Positions 1-8,419 are shown, numbered from the stretch's first letter. The stretch is DNA of 64,000 bases from Asanoa hainanensis (GCF_900188485.1 NZ_FZPH01000024.1:1-64000); one strand, 5' to 3'. Notes: generated from the sequence alone by a model not told the origin. Translations and numbers: made by a program.

Positions 1-542
1 CGTCGCGGAACGCTTGTGCGGATCTACACCGATAACAACCCGAGCCATGAACGACAACGCCCTTCCCCTGGAACCCGACAAAACAGGCCGATCGGCGGGA
101 GGGCAACGCTACTTCGAGCCGGGCAGTCCCCTCTTGAGCCTCTCCACACCCCGGTGACCGGCAGGGTCCACGCCGGGAGAGAGCCACACCCCGCCATATG
201 GGTGGGCAGCCAGAGACAGAGCACCCCTACCAGTCACCTCGACCAAGCCTGGCCGGGCCACGGTCGTAACACCATCCTCAACAAGTAGCCGGAGACCGGG
301 CCGGGCCCTAGGGGGCCCGTCCCTGCCAGGCCCGCGGCTCGACCAGCCACACCCATGACAACCCCGAACACCCAAGATCTAGGGAATCAATCGCACCTGG
401 AACAACAACCGTTTATGGCCGGGGTGCGCGATGCGCATCGCGCGCCGGGCGCGTGGGACCTGCGCGAGCACGCGCATAGCCCCTGCACCGCGGCCCGGTC
501 CTGCGGCGACGGAAACACCCAGCCAAGCCAGGGGGATCCACA
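1..542. other. Region without a recognisable gene
   Basis: I see no convincing coding sequence in either strand. The open frames here have no family resemblance, no good Shine-Dalgarno and overlap each other. The stretch is less GC-rich around 360-420 than the genes to its right. It holds an 18-bp perfect palindrome at 426-443 (GCGCGATGCGCATCGCGC) of unknown meaning. A gene reading in from the left edge could end here, but I cannot support one. Confidence 0.4.
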
Positions 543-1094
543 TCAGCCCGCGACGCCCGCGGCCGGGGGTGGTGCGACCGCCGGGGCCGGTGAGACGGGT
601 GCGGTCGGCCGTGACGGCGTCACCGTCGGGTCGTCGATGTCGAAGAAGCGCGGGCGGTCGTGGCGCCGGGTCAGCTGCAGGACCCGGACCAGGCGCCGGC
701 GGCGGGCCGCGTGCGCCTCGCGGGCCAGGTCGTTGTGCACCTGGCGGGCCAGGCCCAGTCGCCGGCTCGCCGAAATCACGGCGTCCTCACGAGGCTCGTC
801 CGGTGACAGCGCCACCGTGCGCAGCTGCCGGGTCAGGTCGTTCTCCGCCGCCTCGCGCTCGTCCGGCGCCGCGTCCAGGGCGATGCGGGCCGCCGAGTAC
901 AGCTCCGGCGCCTGGCGTTCCTCGGCCAGCACCGCGGCGGCGGCCGCGCGGCGCATGAGGTGGGCGTCGAGCGAGCGGGCGGCCGCGGCGGAACGCGCGT
1001 GCAGGCGGTCCACCCGCTGCGCCGTCCACGTCAGGTACGTGGCCAGCACCGCGACCACGGCGACCACGACTACGACCCACCACATTCTGCGCAT
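543..1094 (-). CDS. Membrane-anchored hypothetical protein downstream of pimA
   Basis: The 183-residue product begins with Arg-Arg followed by one hydrophobic helix at about residues 4-21, so it is probably anchored in the membrane with most of the chain on one side. Residues 25-150 are Ala/Arg/Glu-rich and look helical, possibly coiled coil. The last 25 residues are Pro/Ala-rich and probably disordered. I recognise no catalytic motif. It starts at ATG 1094 and follows pimA on the same strand with a 48-nt gap, so it is probably cotranscribed with the phosphatidylinositol mannoside genes. Any role in that pathway is inference from position only. Confidence 0.7.
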   Translation of the reverse strand: MRRMWWVVVVVAVVAVLATYLTWTAQRVDRLHARSAAAARSLDAHLMRRAAAAAVLAEERQAPELYSAARIALDAAPDEREAAENDLTRQLRTVALSPDEPREDAVISASRRLGLARQVHNDLAREAHAARRRRLVRVLQLTRRHDRPRFFDIDDPTVTPSRPTAPVSPAPAVAPPPAAGVAG

Positions 1095-1142
1095 CGTAGT
1101 GCGCGCACCTCGGCGGCGATCAGCTCACCGCCAGGACTGCCG

Positions 1143-2288
1143 TCAGCGGGGCTCCGACCACTCCACGTCGATGACCCGCCCGTCGGTGGCCTCGATCGCC
1201 GCCGCGTACACCTCGAGCACCCGCAGCGCCACCACCGGCCAGTCGTAACCGGCGACCGCCGACCGCGCCGACTCGACCAGCGCAGCCCGCGCGGCAGGCG
1301 CGTCCAGCAAAGAGCCCAGCGCCTCCTCCAGCGCCACGGCGTCACCGGTGGGAAACAGCCGACCCGCCCGGCCCCCGTCGAGCACCCGCCGGAACGCGTC
1401 GAGGTCGCTGGCCACGACCGGCGTACCCGCGGCCATCGCCTCGGTCAAAATCATCCCGAACGACTCGCCGCCGGTGTTCGGTGCGACGTAGACGTCGACG
1501 CTGCGCAGCATCCGGGTCTTGTCGGCCTCGGACACCAGCCCCAGATACGTGACCCGGTCGTGCAACGAGACAGGGATCCCCGACAGCAGCTCGTCGAGGT
1601 CACCCGGCCCCGCCACCAGCAGCCGCAGCCCCGGCCGCGCCGACGCCAACGACACGAACGCGTCCCGCAACACCGGGAAACCCTTGCGCTGCTCCGTGAA
1701 CCGGCCGAGGAAACCCACCGCGCCACCGGCACCGGGCCAGCCTGGCAAAGGCGAAGCGGAGGCGAACCGCGCGACGTCCACGCCATTAGGAATCTCGACC
1801 GCGCCACCGTCAAGATGCTCGACCTGCACCTTGCGGGCGAGCTCGCTGACCGCGATCCGCGCGGTGATCCGCTCCAGCACCAGCCGCAGCGCACCCTGCG
1901 CCGCCGACAGCGCCCGCGAGCGGGTCATCGCCGTGTGGAACGTGGCGACCACCGGGCCCCGGCTGTTGAGCACCGCGAGCATCGACAGGCTCAGCGCCAG
2001 CGGCTCGTGCACGTGCAGCACGTCGAACTCGCCACGGTGCAGCCACCGCCGGACCCGCGCACCGGACACCGGGCCGAAGGCGATGCGCGCCACCGATCCG
2101 TTGTACGGGAAGGGAACCGCGCGACCGGCGGGCACCACGAACGGCGGGAGCGCGGCGTCCTCGTCCGCGGGCGCGAGCACGCTGACCTCGTGTCCCAGCC
2201 CGATCAACGCCTGCGCGAGGTCGAGGATGTGGTTCTGTACGCCGCCCGGCACGTCGAGGGAGTAGGGGCTCACGATGCCGATCCGCAT
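1143..2288 (-). CDS. pimA: Phosphatidylinositol alpha-mannosyltransferase PimA
   Basis: PimA transfers mannose from GDP-mannose to phosphatidylinositol, the first step of phosphatidylinositol mannoside synthesis on the cytoplasmic face of the membrane. The protein (about 381 residues) opens with the family hallmark MRIGIVSPYSLDVPGGVQ, the glycine-rich loop of a GT-B glycosyltransferase. It has HVHEP near residue 95 and the GT4 E-x7-E nucleotide-sugar motif in GGESFGMILTEAM. I chose ATG 2288 over the upstream GTG 2297 because GAGGAGG lies eight bases before it and the GTG falls inside that Shine-Dalgarno. It follows the PatA-type acyltransferase gene on the same strand by about 13 nt, so the two are cotranscribed. 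Confidence 0.95.
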   Translation of the reverse strand: MRIGIVSPYSLDVPGGVQNHILDLAQALIGLGHEVSVLAPADEDAALPPFVVPAGRAVPFPYNGSVARIAFGPVSGARVRRWLHRGEFDVLHVHEPLALSLSMLAVLNSRGPVVATFHTAMTRSRALSAAQGALRLVLERITARIAVSELARKVQVEHLDGGAVEIPNGVDVARFASASPLPGWPGAGGAVGFLGRFTEQRKGFPVLRDAFVSLASARPGLRLLVAGPGDLDELLSGIPVSLHDRVTYLGLVSEADKTRMLRSVDVYVAPNTGGESFGMILTEAMAAGTPVVASDLDAFRRVLDGGRAGRLFPTGDAVALEEALGSLLDAPAARAALVESARSAVAGYDWPVVALRVLEVYAAAIEATDGRVIDVEWSEPR

Positions 2289-2301
2289 CCTGCCCACCTC
2301 C

Positions 2302-3198
2302 TCAGACCTCCGGGGTCCGGGGCTCGTCCAACCAGACCCGCTGGAGCATGTGCCAGTCCTGGGGGTGCCGGGCGATCGCCGCCTCGAACATCGTGGCCAT
2401 CCGTTGGGTCACGACGGCCACCCGTTCCCGCAACGTTCCCGTTTCCGGGCCGGGTATCTCGACCGGCGGGTTCACGTACCCCCGGGTCGACTCCTCGTCG
2501 TACCACACGTCGATCACCAGCAACGGCGCTCCCGTGCGGATCGCCAACAACGCGGGACCCGACGGCATTCGGGTACGCCCACCGAAGAACTCGACCTCGA
2601 CGCCCCGCTTGGACAGGTCGCGGTCGGCCAGCAGCGGCACCGTCGCGCCTGCGCGCAGCCGGTCGACCAGCAGGTCGAACGGCGGTTGCTCGCCACCCGT
2701 GAGCGGGATGATCTCGAAGCCCATGCTGCGGCGGTATTCCACGAACTGCTCGTAGACCGACTCCGGCTTGAGCCGCTCCATCACCGTGGTCAGCTTCCAG
2801 CCCATCGCGGTGACCCAGGCGCCGGCGACGTCCCAGTTGCCCGAGTGGCTCAGCGCCATGATCACGCCGCCCTCTTCGAGCAGCTTCTTCAGCAGGTGCC
2901 AGTTGGCGACCCGGAAGTCGTCGAGGTGTTGCTGGTGCGTACGCGACGGCAGCCGGAACGCCTCACGCCAGTAGCGGGCGTACGAGCGCAGGCCGGCCCG
3001 TACCAACGCGTCGAGCTCGTCGTCCGGCATGTCGGGGCCGACCACGCGACGCAGGTTGGAGCGCAGCCGCTGCGTACCCTTGCCGTCTTTGCGATGTGCG
3101 TAGTCGGCGGCCGCGGTGAACAGCCCCCGCGCGGCGGGTTCGGGCATGCCACGGACGAGCTTCCAGCCGGCCGCGTAGCCGAGGTCGGCAAGGTTCAC
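2302..3198 (-). CDS. patA: PatA-type phosphatidylinositol mannoside acyltransferase
   Basis: This membrane-associated acyltransferase of the lipid A lauroyl acyltransferase superfamily is expected to acylate the mannose added by PimA. The catalytic H-x4-D motif is HSGNWD (His118, Asp123), with the typical GPALLAIRTGAPLL segment further on. The length of 298 residues is normal. The start is GTG 3198, which overlaps the pgsA stop as GTGA. A longer in-frame extension exists upstream but lies inside pgsA and has no family resemblance. The order pgsA, patA, pimA is the classic actinobacterial arrangement and supports the assignment. Confidence 0.92.
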   Translation of the reverse strand: MNLADLGYAAGWKLVRGMPEPAARGLFTAAADYAHRKDGKGTQRLRSNLRRVVGPDMPDDELDALVRAGLRSYARYWREAFRLPSRTHQQHLDDFRVANWHLLKKLLEEGGVIMALSHSGNWDVAGAWVTAMGWKLTTVMERLKPESVYEQFVEYRRSMGFEIIPLTGGEQPPFDLLVDRLRAGATVPLLADRDLSKRGVEVEFFGGRTRMPSGPALLAIRTGAPLLVIDVWYDEESTRGYVNPPVEIPGPETGTLRERVAVVTQRMATMFEAAIARHPQDWHMLQRVWLDEPRTPEV

Positions 3199-3836
3199 GA
3201 CGGCGACTCGGCGCGGTCGGCGGCGTCGAGGACCTTGGCCTGCTTGTAGACGTACGCCAGGCGCTGCCCGACCGTGATCGTCGAGAGCGCGGCCAGGAAC
3301 CAGACGGCCGCGGCGAAGCCCCACGCGACGCCGAAGCCGGCCAGCAGCCCGCCGACGCCGATGATGATCAGACGTTCGGCGCGCTCGGCGATGCCGACGT
3401 TGGCCGTCATGCCGAGACCCTCGGCCCGGGCCTTCACGTACGAAACGGCCGCGCCGAGAACCAGGCAGACGATGCCGCCGACGACGCCCCAGCGGTCTCC
3501 GCGCTCGGCCAGGATGTAGATCACCGTGCCGACGATCGCGCCGTCGGCGATGCGGTCCATGGTCGAGTCGAGCAGCGCGCCGAACCGGGTCGAGCCACCG
3601 GACAGCCGCGCCATCGTGCCGTCGACCAGGTCGACGAGGGCGAAGACGGTGACGACCAACGCACCGGCGACGAAATGCCCCGTCGCGCCCAGTCCGATGG
3701 CGGCGCCGACCACGCCGAGGGTCCCGGCGACCGTCACCTGGTTGGGTGTGACACCCCAAGCGATCAGTCGTCGGGCGATGGGTTCGATGACGTGGGCCAT
3801 GGTGGCCCGCGCTGACACCTGGAAGATCTTCGCCAT
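3195..3836 (-). CDS. pgsA: Phosphatidylinositol phosphate synthase (CDP-alcohol phosphatidyltransferase) PgsA
   Basis: The enzyme condenses CDP-diacylglycerol with inositol phosphate to make phosphatidylinositol phosphate in the membrane. The full CDP-alcohol phosphotransferase signature D-x2-DG-x2-AR-x8-G-x3-D-x3-D is present with Asp69, Asp72, Asp90 and Asp94 as metal ligands and catalytic residues. Several hydrophobic helices surround it, as expected for a six-helix enzyme. It has 213 residues and starts at ATG 3836. It is the first gene of the pgsA-patA-pimA unit, and its stop overlaps the patA start by four bases. It is divergent from the EF-G-like gene, with 164 bases between them. Confidence 0.93.
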   Translation of the reverse strand: MAKIFQVSARATMAHVIEPIARRLIAWGVTPNQVTVAGTLGVVGAAIGLGATGHFVAGALVVTVFALVDLVDGTMARLSGGSTRFGALLDSTMDRIADGAIVGTVIYILAERGDRWGVVGGIVCLVLGAAVSYVKARAEGLGMTANVGIAERAERLIIIGVGGLLAGFGVAWGFAAAVWFLAALSTITVGQRLAYVYKQAKVLDAADRAESPS

Positions 3837-3972
3837 GGCGGTCCCACGATAACGGTGTGACGCCTCGGACGATACGGTGACCCGCTGTTCCCGGGCGGGT
3901 CGCCAGTCACTCGCTCACCTTTGGCGTCGGGCTTGTGTACAGCCGGTTGCGGGTGTGGGATCGAGAGATGAC

Positions 3973-3986
3973 GTGAGCTAGCTCAC
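3973..3986. promoter_or_regulatory. Perfect palindrome in the leader of the EF-G-like gene
   Basis: GTGAGCTAGCTCAC is a 14-bp perfect palindrome just upstream of the Shine-Dalgarno GGGAGG of the gene at 4001. It could be an operator or form a small hairpin in the 5' untranslated region. No regulator is identified. Confidence 0.35.
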
Positions 3987-4000
3987 CCAGGGAGGTCCCC

Positions 4001-6154
4001 ATGGCTCAAAAGGGTCCGGAGAAGGGAGTCACCGGCCCCGCGCCGGTGGTGGACGAGCCCGGCAGGGTTCGCAACGTGGTGCTCGTCGGCCATTCAGGGT
4101 CGGGGAAGACGACCTTGGTCGAAGCACTGCTGGCCGCGACCGGCACGATCAGCCGTGCCGGCTCGGTGACCGAGGGCACCACGACCTGTGATCACGACCC
4201 GGCCGCGGTCAAACAGCAGCGGTCGGTCAGCCTCGCCGCGGCGCCGTTCATGCACAACGGCGTCAAAGTCAATCTGCTCGACAGCCCCGGGTACGCCGAC
4301 TTCGTCGGTGAGCTCCGTGCCGGGCTGCGCGCCGCCGACGCGGCGCTGTTCGTGGTGCCGGCCGCCGACGGGATGGACGCGGCGACCGCGACGCTGTGGG
4401 AGGAATGCGCCAGCGTCGGCATGCCGCGCGCGGTGGCGGTCACCCGGCTCGACCACCAGCGCGCCGACTTCGACGAGACGGTCGCGCTCTGCCAGCGGGT
4501 GTTCGGCGACAACGTACTCCCGTTGTATCTGCCCATGCTCGGCGACGACGGCGTCTCGACCGTCGGCCTGATGGGTCTGATCACGCAGCGGGTCTTCGAC
4601 TACAGCAAGGGTCACCCGCCCGAGGTGCGCGACCCCGATCCCGAGCACCTGCCCGCGATCGCCGAGGCACGCAACGAGCTCATCGAAGGGATCATCGCCG
4701 AGAGCGAGGACGAGACGCTCATGGAGCGTTACCTCTCCGGCGAGGAGATCGAGACCGAGGTGCTCATCAACGACCTCGAGACGGCGGTCGCCCGCGGCCA
4801 CTTCTATCCGGTGATCCCGACCTGCGCCGAGAGCGGCGTGGGCATCGACTCGCTGCTCGAGATGCTGACGTCGGCGTTCCCGTCGCCGCTCGAGCACGAC
4901 CTGCCGGTGGTCACCGGAATAGACGGTTCGCCGCGCCCGCCGCTGACCTGCGACCCGAACGGGCCGTTGGTGGCCGAGGTGGTCAAGACGACGATCGACC
5001 GGCACGTCGGCCGGGTCTCGCTGGTGCGGGTCTTCTCGGGCACGCTGCGTCCGGAGTCGGCCGTGCACATCTCCGGCCACGGCATGGAGCAGCGGGGCCA
5101 CCCCGACCACGACTCCGACGAGCGGATCGCGCACATCTACTCGCCGCTCGGCTCGTCGCTGCGCGAGGTGCCGTCGTGCATCGCCGGCGACATCTGCGCG
5201 ATCACCAAGTCGGGCAGTGCGGAGACCGGCGACACGATCTCGTCCAAGGAGAACCCGCTGCTGGTCGCGCCGTGGGAGATGCCGGAGCCGCTGCTGCCGG
5301 TCGCCGTCGTCGCGAAGACCCGCTCCGACGAGGACACGCTGGCCAAGAACCTCGGCCGGCTCGTCGCGGGCGACCCGACGATGCGCCTCGAGCGCAACGC
5401 CGAGACGCACCAGATGGTGCTGTGGTGCATGGGCGAGGCGCACGCCGACGTCGTCCTCGACCGGTTGCGGGGCGGTGGGGCCGAGATCGACACCGAGCCG
5501 GTACGCGTAGCGCTGCGCGAGACGTTCGTCACCGGCGCCAAGGGCCACGGGCGGCACGTCAAGCAGTCCGGCGGCCACGGGCAATACGCGGTGTGCGACA
5601 TCGAGGTGGAGCCGCTGGAGCGCGGTGCGGGCTTCGAGTTCGCCGACAAGGTGGTGGGCGGCGCGGTGCCGCACAACTACATCCCGTCGGTGGAGAAGGG
5701 CGTCCGCACGCAGATGGAGCGGGGCATAATGGCCGGCTACCCGCTGGTCGACGTGCGGGTCACGCTCTTCGACGGCAAGGCGCACAGCGTCGACTCGTCC
5801 GACGCGGCGTTCCAGACGGCGGGGCAGATGGCGTTGAAGGACGCCGCCGAGAAGGGGCTCGTCTCGCTGCTGGAGCCGGTGGACGAGATCATCATCCGGA
5901 TCCCGGATGCTTATGTGGGCGCGGTCATGTCGGACATGTCGTCCCGGCGTGGGCGGGTGCTGGGCACTGAGCCCGATGCGGCCGGCGGCGAGCGCACGCT
6001 GGTGCGGGCCGAGGTGCCGGCGACCGAGTTGGTGCGCTACGCGGTCGAGTTGCGGTCGATGACCTCCGGCGCGGGCACGTTCGGGCGCACGTTCGCCCGC
6101 TACGAGCCGATGCCCAGCCATCTCGCGGAGGCGGTGCGCAAGGAGCACGCCTGA
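4001..6154 (+). CDS. Elongation factor G-like protein (EF-G2/FusA2 type)
   Basis: The 717-residue protein has the five-domain EF-G layout, with a P-loop GHSGSGKT at residues 30-37 and domains IV and V at the C terminus. The GTPase motifs deviate from true EF-G: the G3 motif is DSPGY (residues 94-98) instead of DTPGH, so the catalytic His is Tyr, and the G4 motif is TRLD (148-151) instead of NKxD. Switch I is also atypical. This matches the actinobacterial EF-G2 paralogues; a mycobacterial member has been reported to bind guanine nucleotides without ribosome-stimulated hydrolysis. A strong GGGAGG precedes ATG 4001. The gene stands alone and ends in a terminator at 6168. Confidence 0.9.
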   Translation: MAQKGPEKGVTGPAPVVDEPGRVRNVVLVGHSGSGKTTLVEALLAATGTISRAGSVTEGTTTCDHDPAAVKQQRSVSLAAAPFMHNGVKVNLLDSPGYADFVGELRAGLRAADAALFVVPAADGMDAATATLWEECASVGMPRAVAVTRLDHQRADFDETVALCQRVFGDNVLPLYLPMLGDDGVSTVGLMGLITQRVFDYSKGHPPEVRDPDPEHLPAIAEARNELIEGIIAESEDETLMERYLSGEEIETEVLINDLETAVARGHFYPVIPTCAESGVGIDSLLEMLTSAFPSPLEHDLPVVTGIDGSPRPPLTCDPNGPLVAEVVKTTIDRHVGRVSLVRVFSGTLRPESAVHISGHGMEQRGHPDHDSDERIAHIYSPLGSSLREVPSCIAGDICAITKSGSAETGDTISSKENPLLVAPWEMPEPLLPVAVVAKTRSDEDTLAKNLGRLVAGDPTMRLERNAETHQMVLWCMGEAHADVVLDRLRGGGAEIDTEPVRVALRETFVTGAKGHGRHVKQSGGHGQYAVCDIEVEPLERGAGFEFADKVVGGAVPHNYIPSVEKGVRTQMERGIMAGYPLVDVRVTLFDGKAHSVDSSDAAFQTAGQMALKDAAEKGLVSLLEPVDEIIIRIPDAYVGAVMSDMSSRRGRVLGTEPDAAGGERTLVRAEVPATELVRYAVELRSMTSGAGTFGRTFARYEPMPSHLAEAVRKEHA

Positions 6155-6167
6155 GTGTTTGTTTCGC

Positions 6168-6200
6168 GGCGCGGCGGCCTCTCGGTCGCCGCGCCTTTTT
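6168..6200 (+). terminator. Rho-independent terminator after the EF-G-like gene
   Basis: A 12-bp GC-rich stem (6168-6179 with 6184-6195, one G-T pair) encloses a TCTC loop and is followed by five T residues at 6196-6200. It lies 14 bases after the stop codon at 6154 and is a canonical intrinsic terminator. Confidence 0.85.
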
Positions 6201-6227
6201 GTCGGTGGTCCTTTCTAGACTCTGGGC

Positions 6228-7313
6228 GTGGAAGCAGCGGAGATCGGCCCCCGGCGGTTGCGCCAACAGCACCTGGCCGGGCCACCGTGCGCCGACCCGG
6301 TCACGGTGGTCCGGCGGCTCGGCTGCGTGCAGTCACAGGAATACGCGGTGGCCAAGTGGTCGCTCGCCCAACGCTGCGCGCCCGGCCTCGTCGACGCCGA
6401 CCTCCAGCGCCTGTTGGACGACGGCACCATCCTGCGCACCCACATCCTGCGGCCGACGTGGCACTTCGTGCTGGGTGCGGACCTGGGGTGGATCCAGGCG
6501 GCGACCGCGCACCGGGTGCACGTCTTCAACCGCTACTACTACCGCCAGCACGGCTTCGACCCCGACACCGCCCCGGCCAGCGCCCGGGTGATCACGGATG
6601 CGCTGGCCGGCGGCAACCACCTGACCCGCAACGAGCTGGGCGCGGTCCTGGCGGCGGCGGGCTTCCCGGCGACGGGCAACAAGCTGGCCTACCTGGTGAT
6701 GCTGGCGGAGCTGTCGGGCCTGATCGCCAACGGGGTGATGCGCGGCAAGCAACACACCTACGCCCTGGTGTCCGAGCGAGTGGCGGCGCCGGTCTCCCTG
6801 TCTCCGTCGGAGGGCCTGGCGGAGCTGACGCGGCGCTACTTCACCAGCCACGGCCCGGCGACGATCAAAGACTTCACCTGGTGGTCGAGCCTGACGGTGG
6901 CCGAGATCAAGCAGGGCATCGCCGCCTGCGGCGGCGCCCTGTCGAGCGAGGTCGTCGACGGCCGCACGCTCTATTTCGCGAGCGACGCCCCACCGCCGTC
7001 TCCCCCACCGGCAGCCGCGCTGCTGCAGGGCTACGACGAATACGTGGTGGCCTACAGCGACACGAAGTTCGCCTACAACCTGGCGGGCAACGCGCCGGCG
7101 CCCGGTCTCTACGCGGAGAACACGATGCTCCACCCGGTCGCCTTCGACGGCCAGGTCGGCGGCTTCTGGCGGCGCAAGGTCAAACCGAAAGGGATCGCCC
7201 TCGACATCGACCTGCTGATCGACCCGACAGCCCGCCAACGCAAAGCCCTGACCGAGGAGATCGACCGCTACGCGGCGTACGCGGGGGCGCCGGTGACCGT
7301 GACCTACGTCTGA
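6228..7313 (+). CDS. AlkZ-like winged-helix DNA-binding protein (HTH_42 family)
   Basis: The 361-residue protein belongs to the winged-helix family that includes AlkZ and YcaQ, DNA glycosylases that remove bulky alkylated bases and unhook interstrand crosslinks. The motif VQSQEY at residues 34-39 puts Gln35 and Gln37 where AlkZ-type enzymes have their catalytic Q-x-Q. The family hallmark LRTHILRPTWHFV follows near residue 70. The product is therefore probably a DNA repair glycosylase, but glycosylase activity is known for only a few members. GTG 6228 starts 28 bases after the preceding terminator, so the gene needs its own promoter. No toxin or antibiotic biosynthesis genes lie nearby. Confidence 0.8.
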   Translation: MEAAEIGPRRLRQQHLAGPPCADPVTVVRRLGCVQSQEYAVAKWSLAQRCAPGLVDADLQRLLDDGTILRTHILRPTWHFVLGADLGWIQAATAHRVHVFNRYYYRQHGFDPDTAPASARVITDALAGGNHLTRNELGAVLAAAGFPATGNKLAYLVMLAELSGLIANGVMRGKQHTYALVSERVAAPVSLSPSEGLAELTRRYFTSHGPATIKDFTWWSSLTVAEIKQGIAACGGALSSEVVDGRTLYFASDAPPPSPPPAAALLQGYDEYVVAYSDTKFAYNLAGNAPAPGLYAENTMLHPVAFDGQVGGFWRRKVKPKGIALDIDLLIDPTARQRKALTEEIDRYAAYAGAPVTVTYV

Positions 7314-7331
7314 CCCGACCCACCGCCGCTC

Positions 7332-7427
7332 GCCCGGGGTGGGCACGGCCCGGGGGTGGGCACGGCCCGGGGGTGGGCACGGCTCGACGCCGGCGCGGCC
7401 CGACGCGGCGCGGCCCGACGCGGCGCG
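7332..7427. repeat. Short GC-rich tandem repeats between two genes
   Basis: Three near-identical copies of a 16-17-bp unit (GCCCGGGGGTGGGCACG; 7332-7347, 7348-7364, 7365-7381) are followed by a degenerate copy and by two exact copies of a 15-bp unit (GCCCGACGCGGCGCG; 7398-7412, 7413-7427). The array occupies most of the gap between the winged-helix gene and the GIY-YIG gene. It has no coding potential. It may reflect slippage, or be part of a terminator or spacer. Confidence 0.8.
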
Positions 7428-7461
7428 GTGTTGGGCGGAGGCGGCGCCTAGCATCGTCGCG

Positions 7462-8043
7462 ATGACTACTTCTGAGATGCGACCTCGTGACGTCCGTGCC
7501 GACGAGGACCGCGTCGAGGAGGCGCTGCGGTTGCTCTCCAGGCCGCCGGTCGCGCTCGAGGTCGCCGCCAAGGGGCTTGGGCGGGGCGGTGGGGTCTATG
7601 CCTGGTGGGCCGCTCATTCGGTGTTCCCCGAGCTGGCCGGACCGCCGAACGTGAACGTCCCGTCGCTGCGGCTGCTCTACCTCGGTCGGGCGACCAACCT
7701 GCGGGGTCGGGTCCTGCGCAACCACCTCAGGCGCTCGGGCAGCTCGACACTGCGCCGCACGCTCGCCGGGCTGCTCGGGTCCGAGAGCTACCGGACGACC
7801 TGGACCGACCGCGTGGTCCTGGTCCCCGAGGACGAAACGCGGCTTACCGCGTGGATGCACGCGCACCTGCGCTTCACCTGGGCCGAGGACCCGGAGCCCG
7901 AGGCCGTCGAGGCGGTGCTCGTCCGCCGCTTCCACCCGCCGCTCAACGTGCACGGCGTCGACCCCGAGCACGTCCAGGCGGCGGTGGTCGCCGCCAAACA
8001 CGCCTATAACACCAGCAGCCGCGATCCCTCACTCGGTACGTGA
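7462..8043 (+). CDS. GIY-YIG nuclease-domain protein
   Basis: The 193-residue protein carries a GIY-YIG-type fold: GGVYAWWA near residue 48 corresponds to the GIY strand, and LLYLGRATNLRGRV near residue 72 to the YIG strand with its following Arg. A Glu-rich helix and a HPPLN turn near the end match the late catalytic region of such domains. It may cut or bind DNA, but no target is evident. I chose ATG 7462 because longer in-frame starts lie inside the tandem repeat. The 3' end overlaps the convergent SoxR-like gene by 101 bases, which is unusually long and suggests one of the two C termini is altered. Confidence 0.75.
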   Translation: MTTSEMRPRDVRADEDRVEEALRLLSRPPVALEVAAKGLGRGGGVYAWWAAHSVFPELAGPPNVNVPSLRLLYLGRATNLRGRVLRNHLRRSGSSTLRRTLAGLLGSESYRTTWTDRVVLVPEDETRLTAWMHAHLRFTWAEDPEPEAVEAVLVRRFHPPLNVHGVDPEHVQAAVVAAKHAYNTSSRDPSLGT

Positions 8044-8374
8044 GGTCGTCGCGCATCCGCTCCAGCCTGGCGATCCGGTCGTCGAGGGCCGCGCGCCAGC
8101 ATTCCGAAGCCCGCTCCCAGAACTCGCGGGTCGGTGGTTGGCCCTCCGGCAGGAAGGCGAGCACCTCCGCGACCTGGGCCAGCGGGATGCCGACCCGCTG
8201 CGAGGCGCGGATGAAGGCGATCCGGCGCAGCGTGGAGCGGTCGTACCGCCGCTGGTTGCCGCTCGTCCGTTGGCTGAAGATCAAGCCCTGGCGCTCGTAG
8301 AAGCGCAGCGCCGACTGCGGCACGCCACTGCGACCCGACAGGTCCCCGATGGTCAGCTGTTTCGTCGGTGGCAC
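7943..8374 (-). CDS. SoxR-like MerR family regulator, apparently without the iron-sulfur cysteines
   Basis: Residues 1-110 match the MerR fold of SoxR: a winged HTH (LTIGDLSGRSGVPQSALRFY), the SGNQRRY wing, then a dimerisation helix. SoxR proteins then carry C-x2-C-x-C-x5-C for a [2Fe-2S] cluster. Here the frame runs through RDRGCWCYRR into an Arg/Pro-rich tail lying antisense to the GIY-YIG gene, so the cluster motif is missing or broken. It starts at GTG 8374, divergent from the NmrA-like gene, with a SoxR-box-like operator between them. I infer that it controls that gene, but redox sensing by an iron-sulfur cluster looks unlikely as sequenced. Confidence 0.8.
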   Translation of the reverse strand: MPPTKQLTIGDLSGRSGVPQSALRFYERQGLIFSQRTSGNQRRYDRSTLRRIAFIRASQRVGIPLAQVAEVLAFLPEGQPPTREFWERASECWRAALDDRIARLERMRDDLTYRVRDRGCWCYRRVWRRPPPPGRARGRRRAR

Positions 8375-8388
8375 CCGACGAGACTAGC

Positions 8389-8419
8389 TTGACCTGAACA
8401 AATGTTGAGGTTCGAGGCT
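8389..8419 (+). promoter_or_regulatory. SoxR/MerR-type operator-promoter of the NmrA-SnoaL gene
   Basis: TTGACC at 8389-8394 can serve as the -35 element. It overlaps a 20-bp dyad at 8392-8411 with half-sites ACCTGAACAA and ATGTTGAGGT (8 of 10 positions symmetrical), very close to the known SoxR box. GAGGCT at 8414-8419 would be a -10 element at the long 19-bp spacing typical of MerR-activated promoters. Transcription would start at about 8426, the ATG itself, giving a leaderless message. Confidence 0.65.

Noticed and set aside
426-443. 18-bp perfect palindrome GCGCGATGCGCATCGCGC as an operator
   Set aside because: Short CG/GC-rich palindromes are expected at this base composition, and no gene start or regulator is adjacent.
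2302-3759. Longer form of PatA beginning at 3759
   Set aside because: The added N terminus lies in a second frame of pgsA and is Arg-rich with no similarity to acyltransferases; GTG 3198 gives the normal length.
4094-6148. Very long open frame on the minus strand opposite the EF-G-like gene
   Set aside because: It is the usual by-product of GC-rich third codon positions, with an Arg/His/Leu-rich composition and no family resemblance, while the plus strand encodes a clear EF-G.
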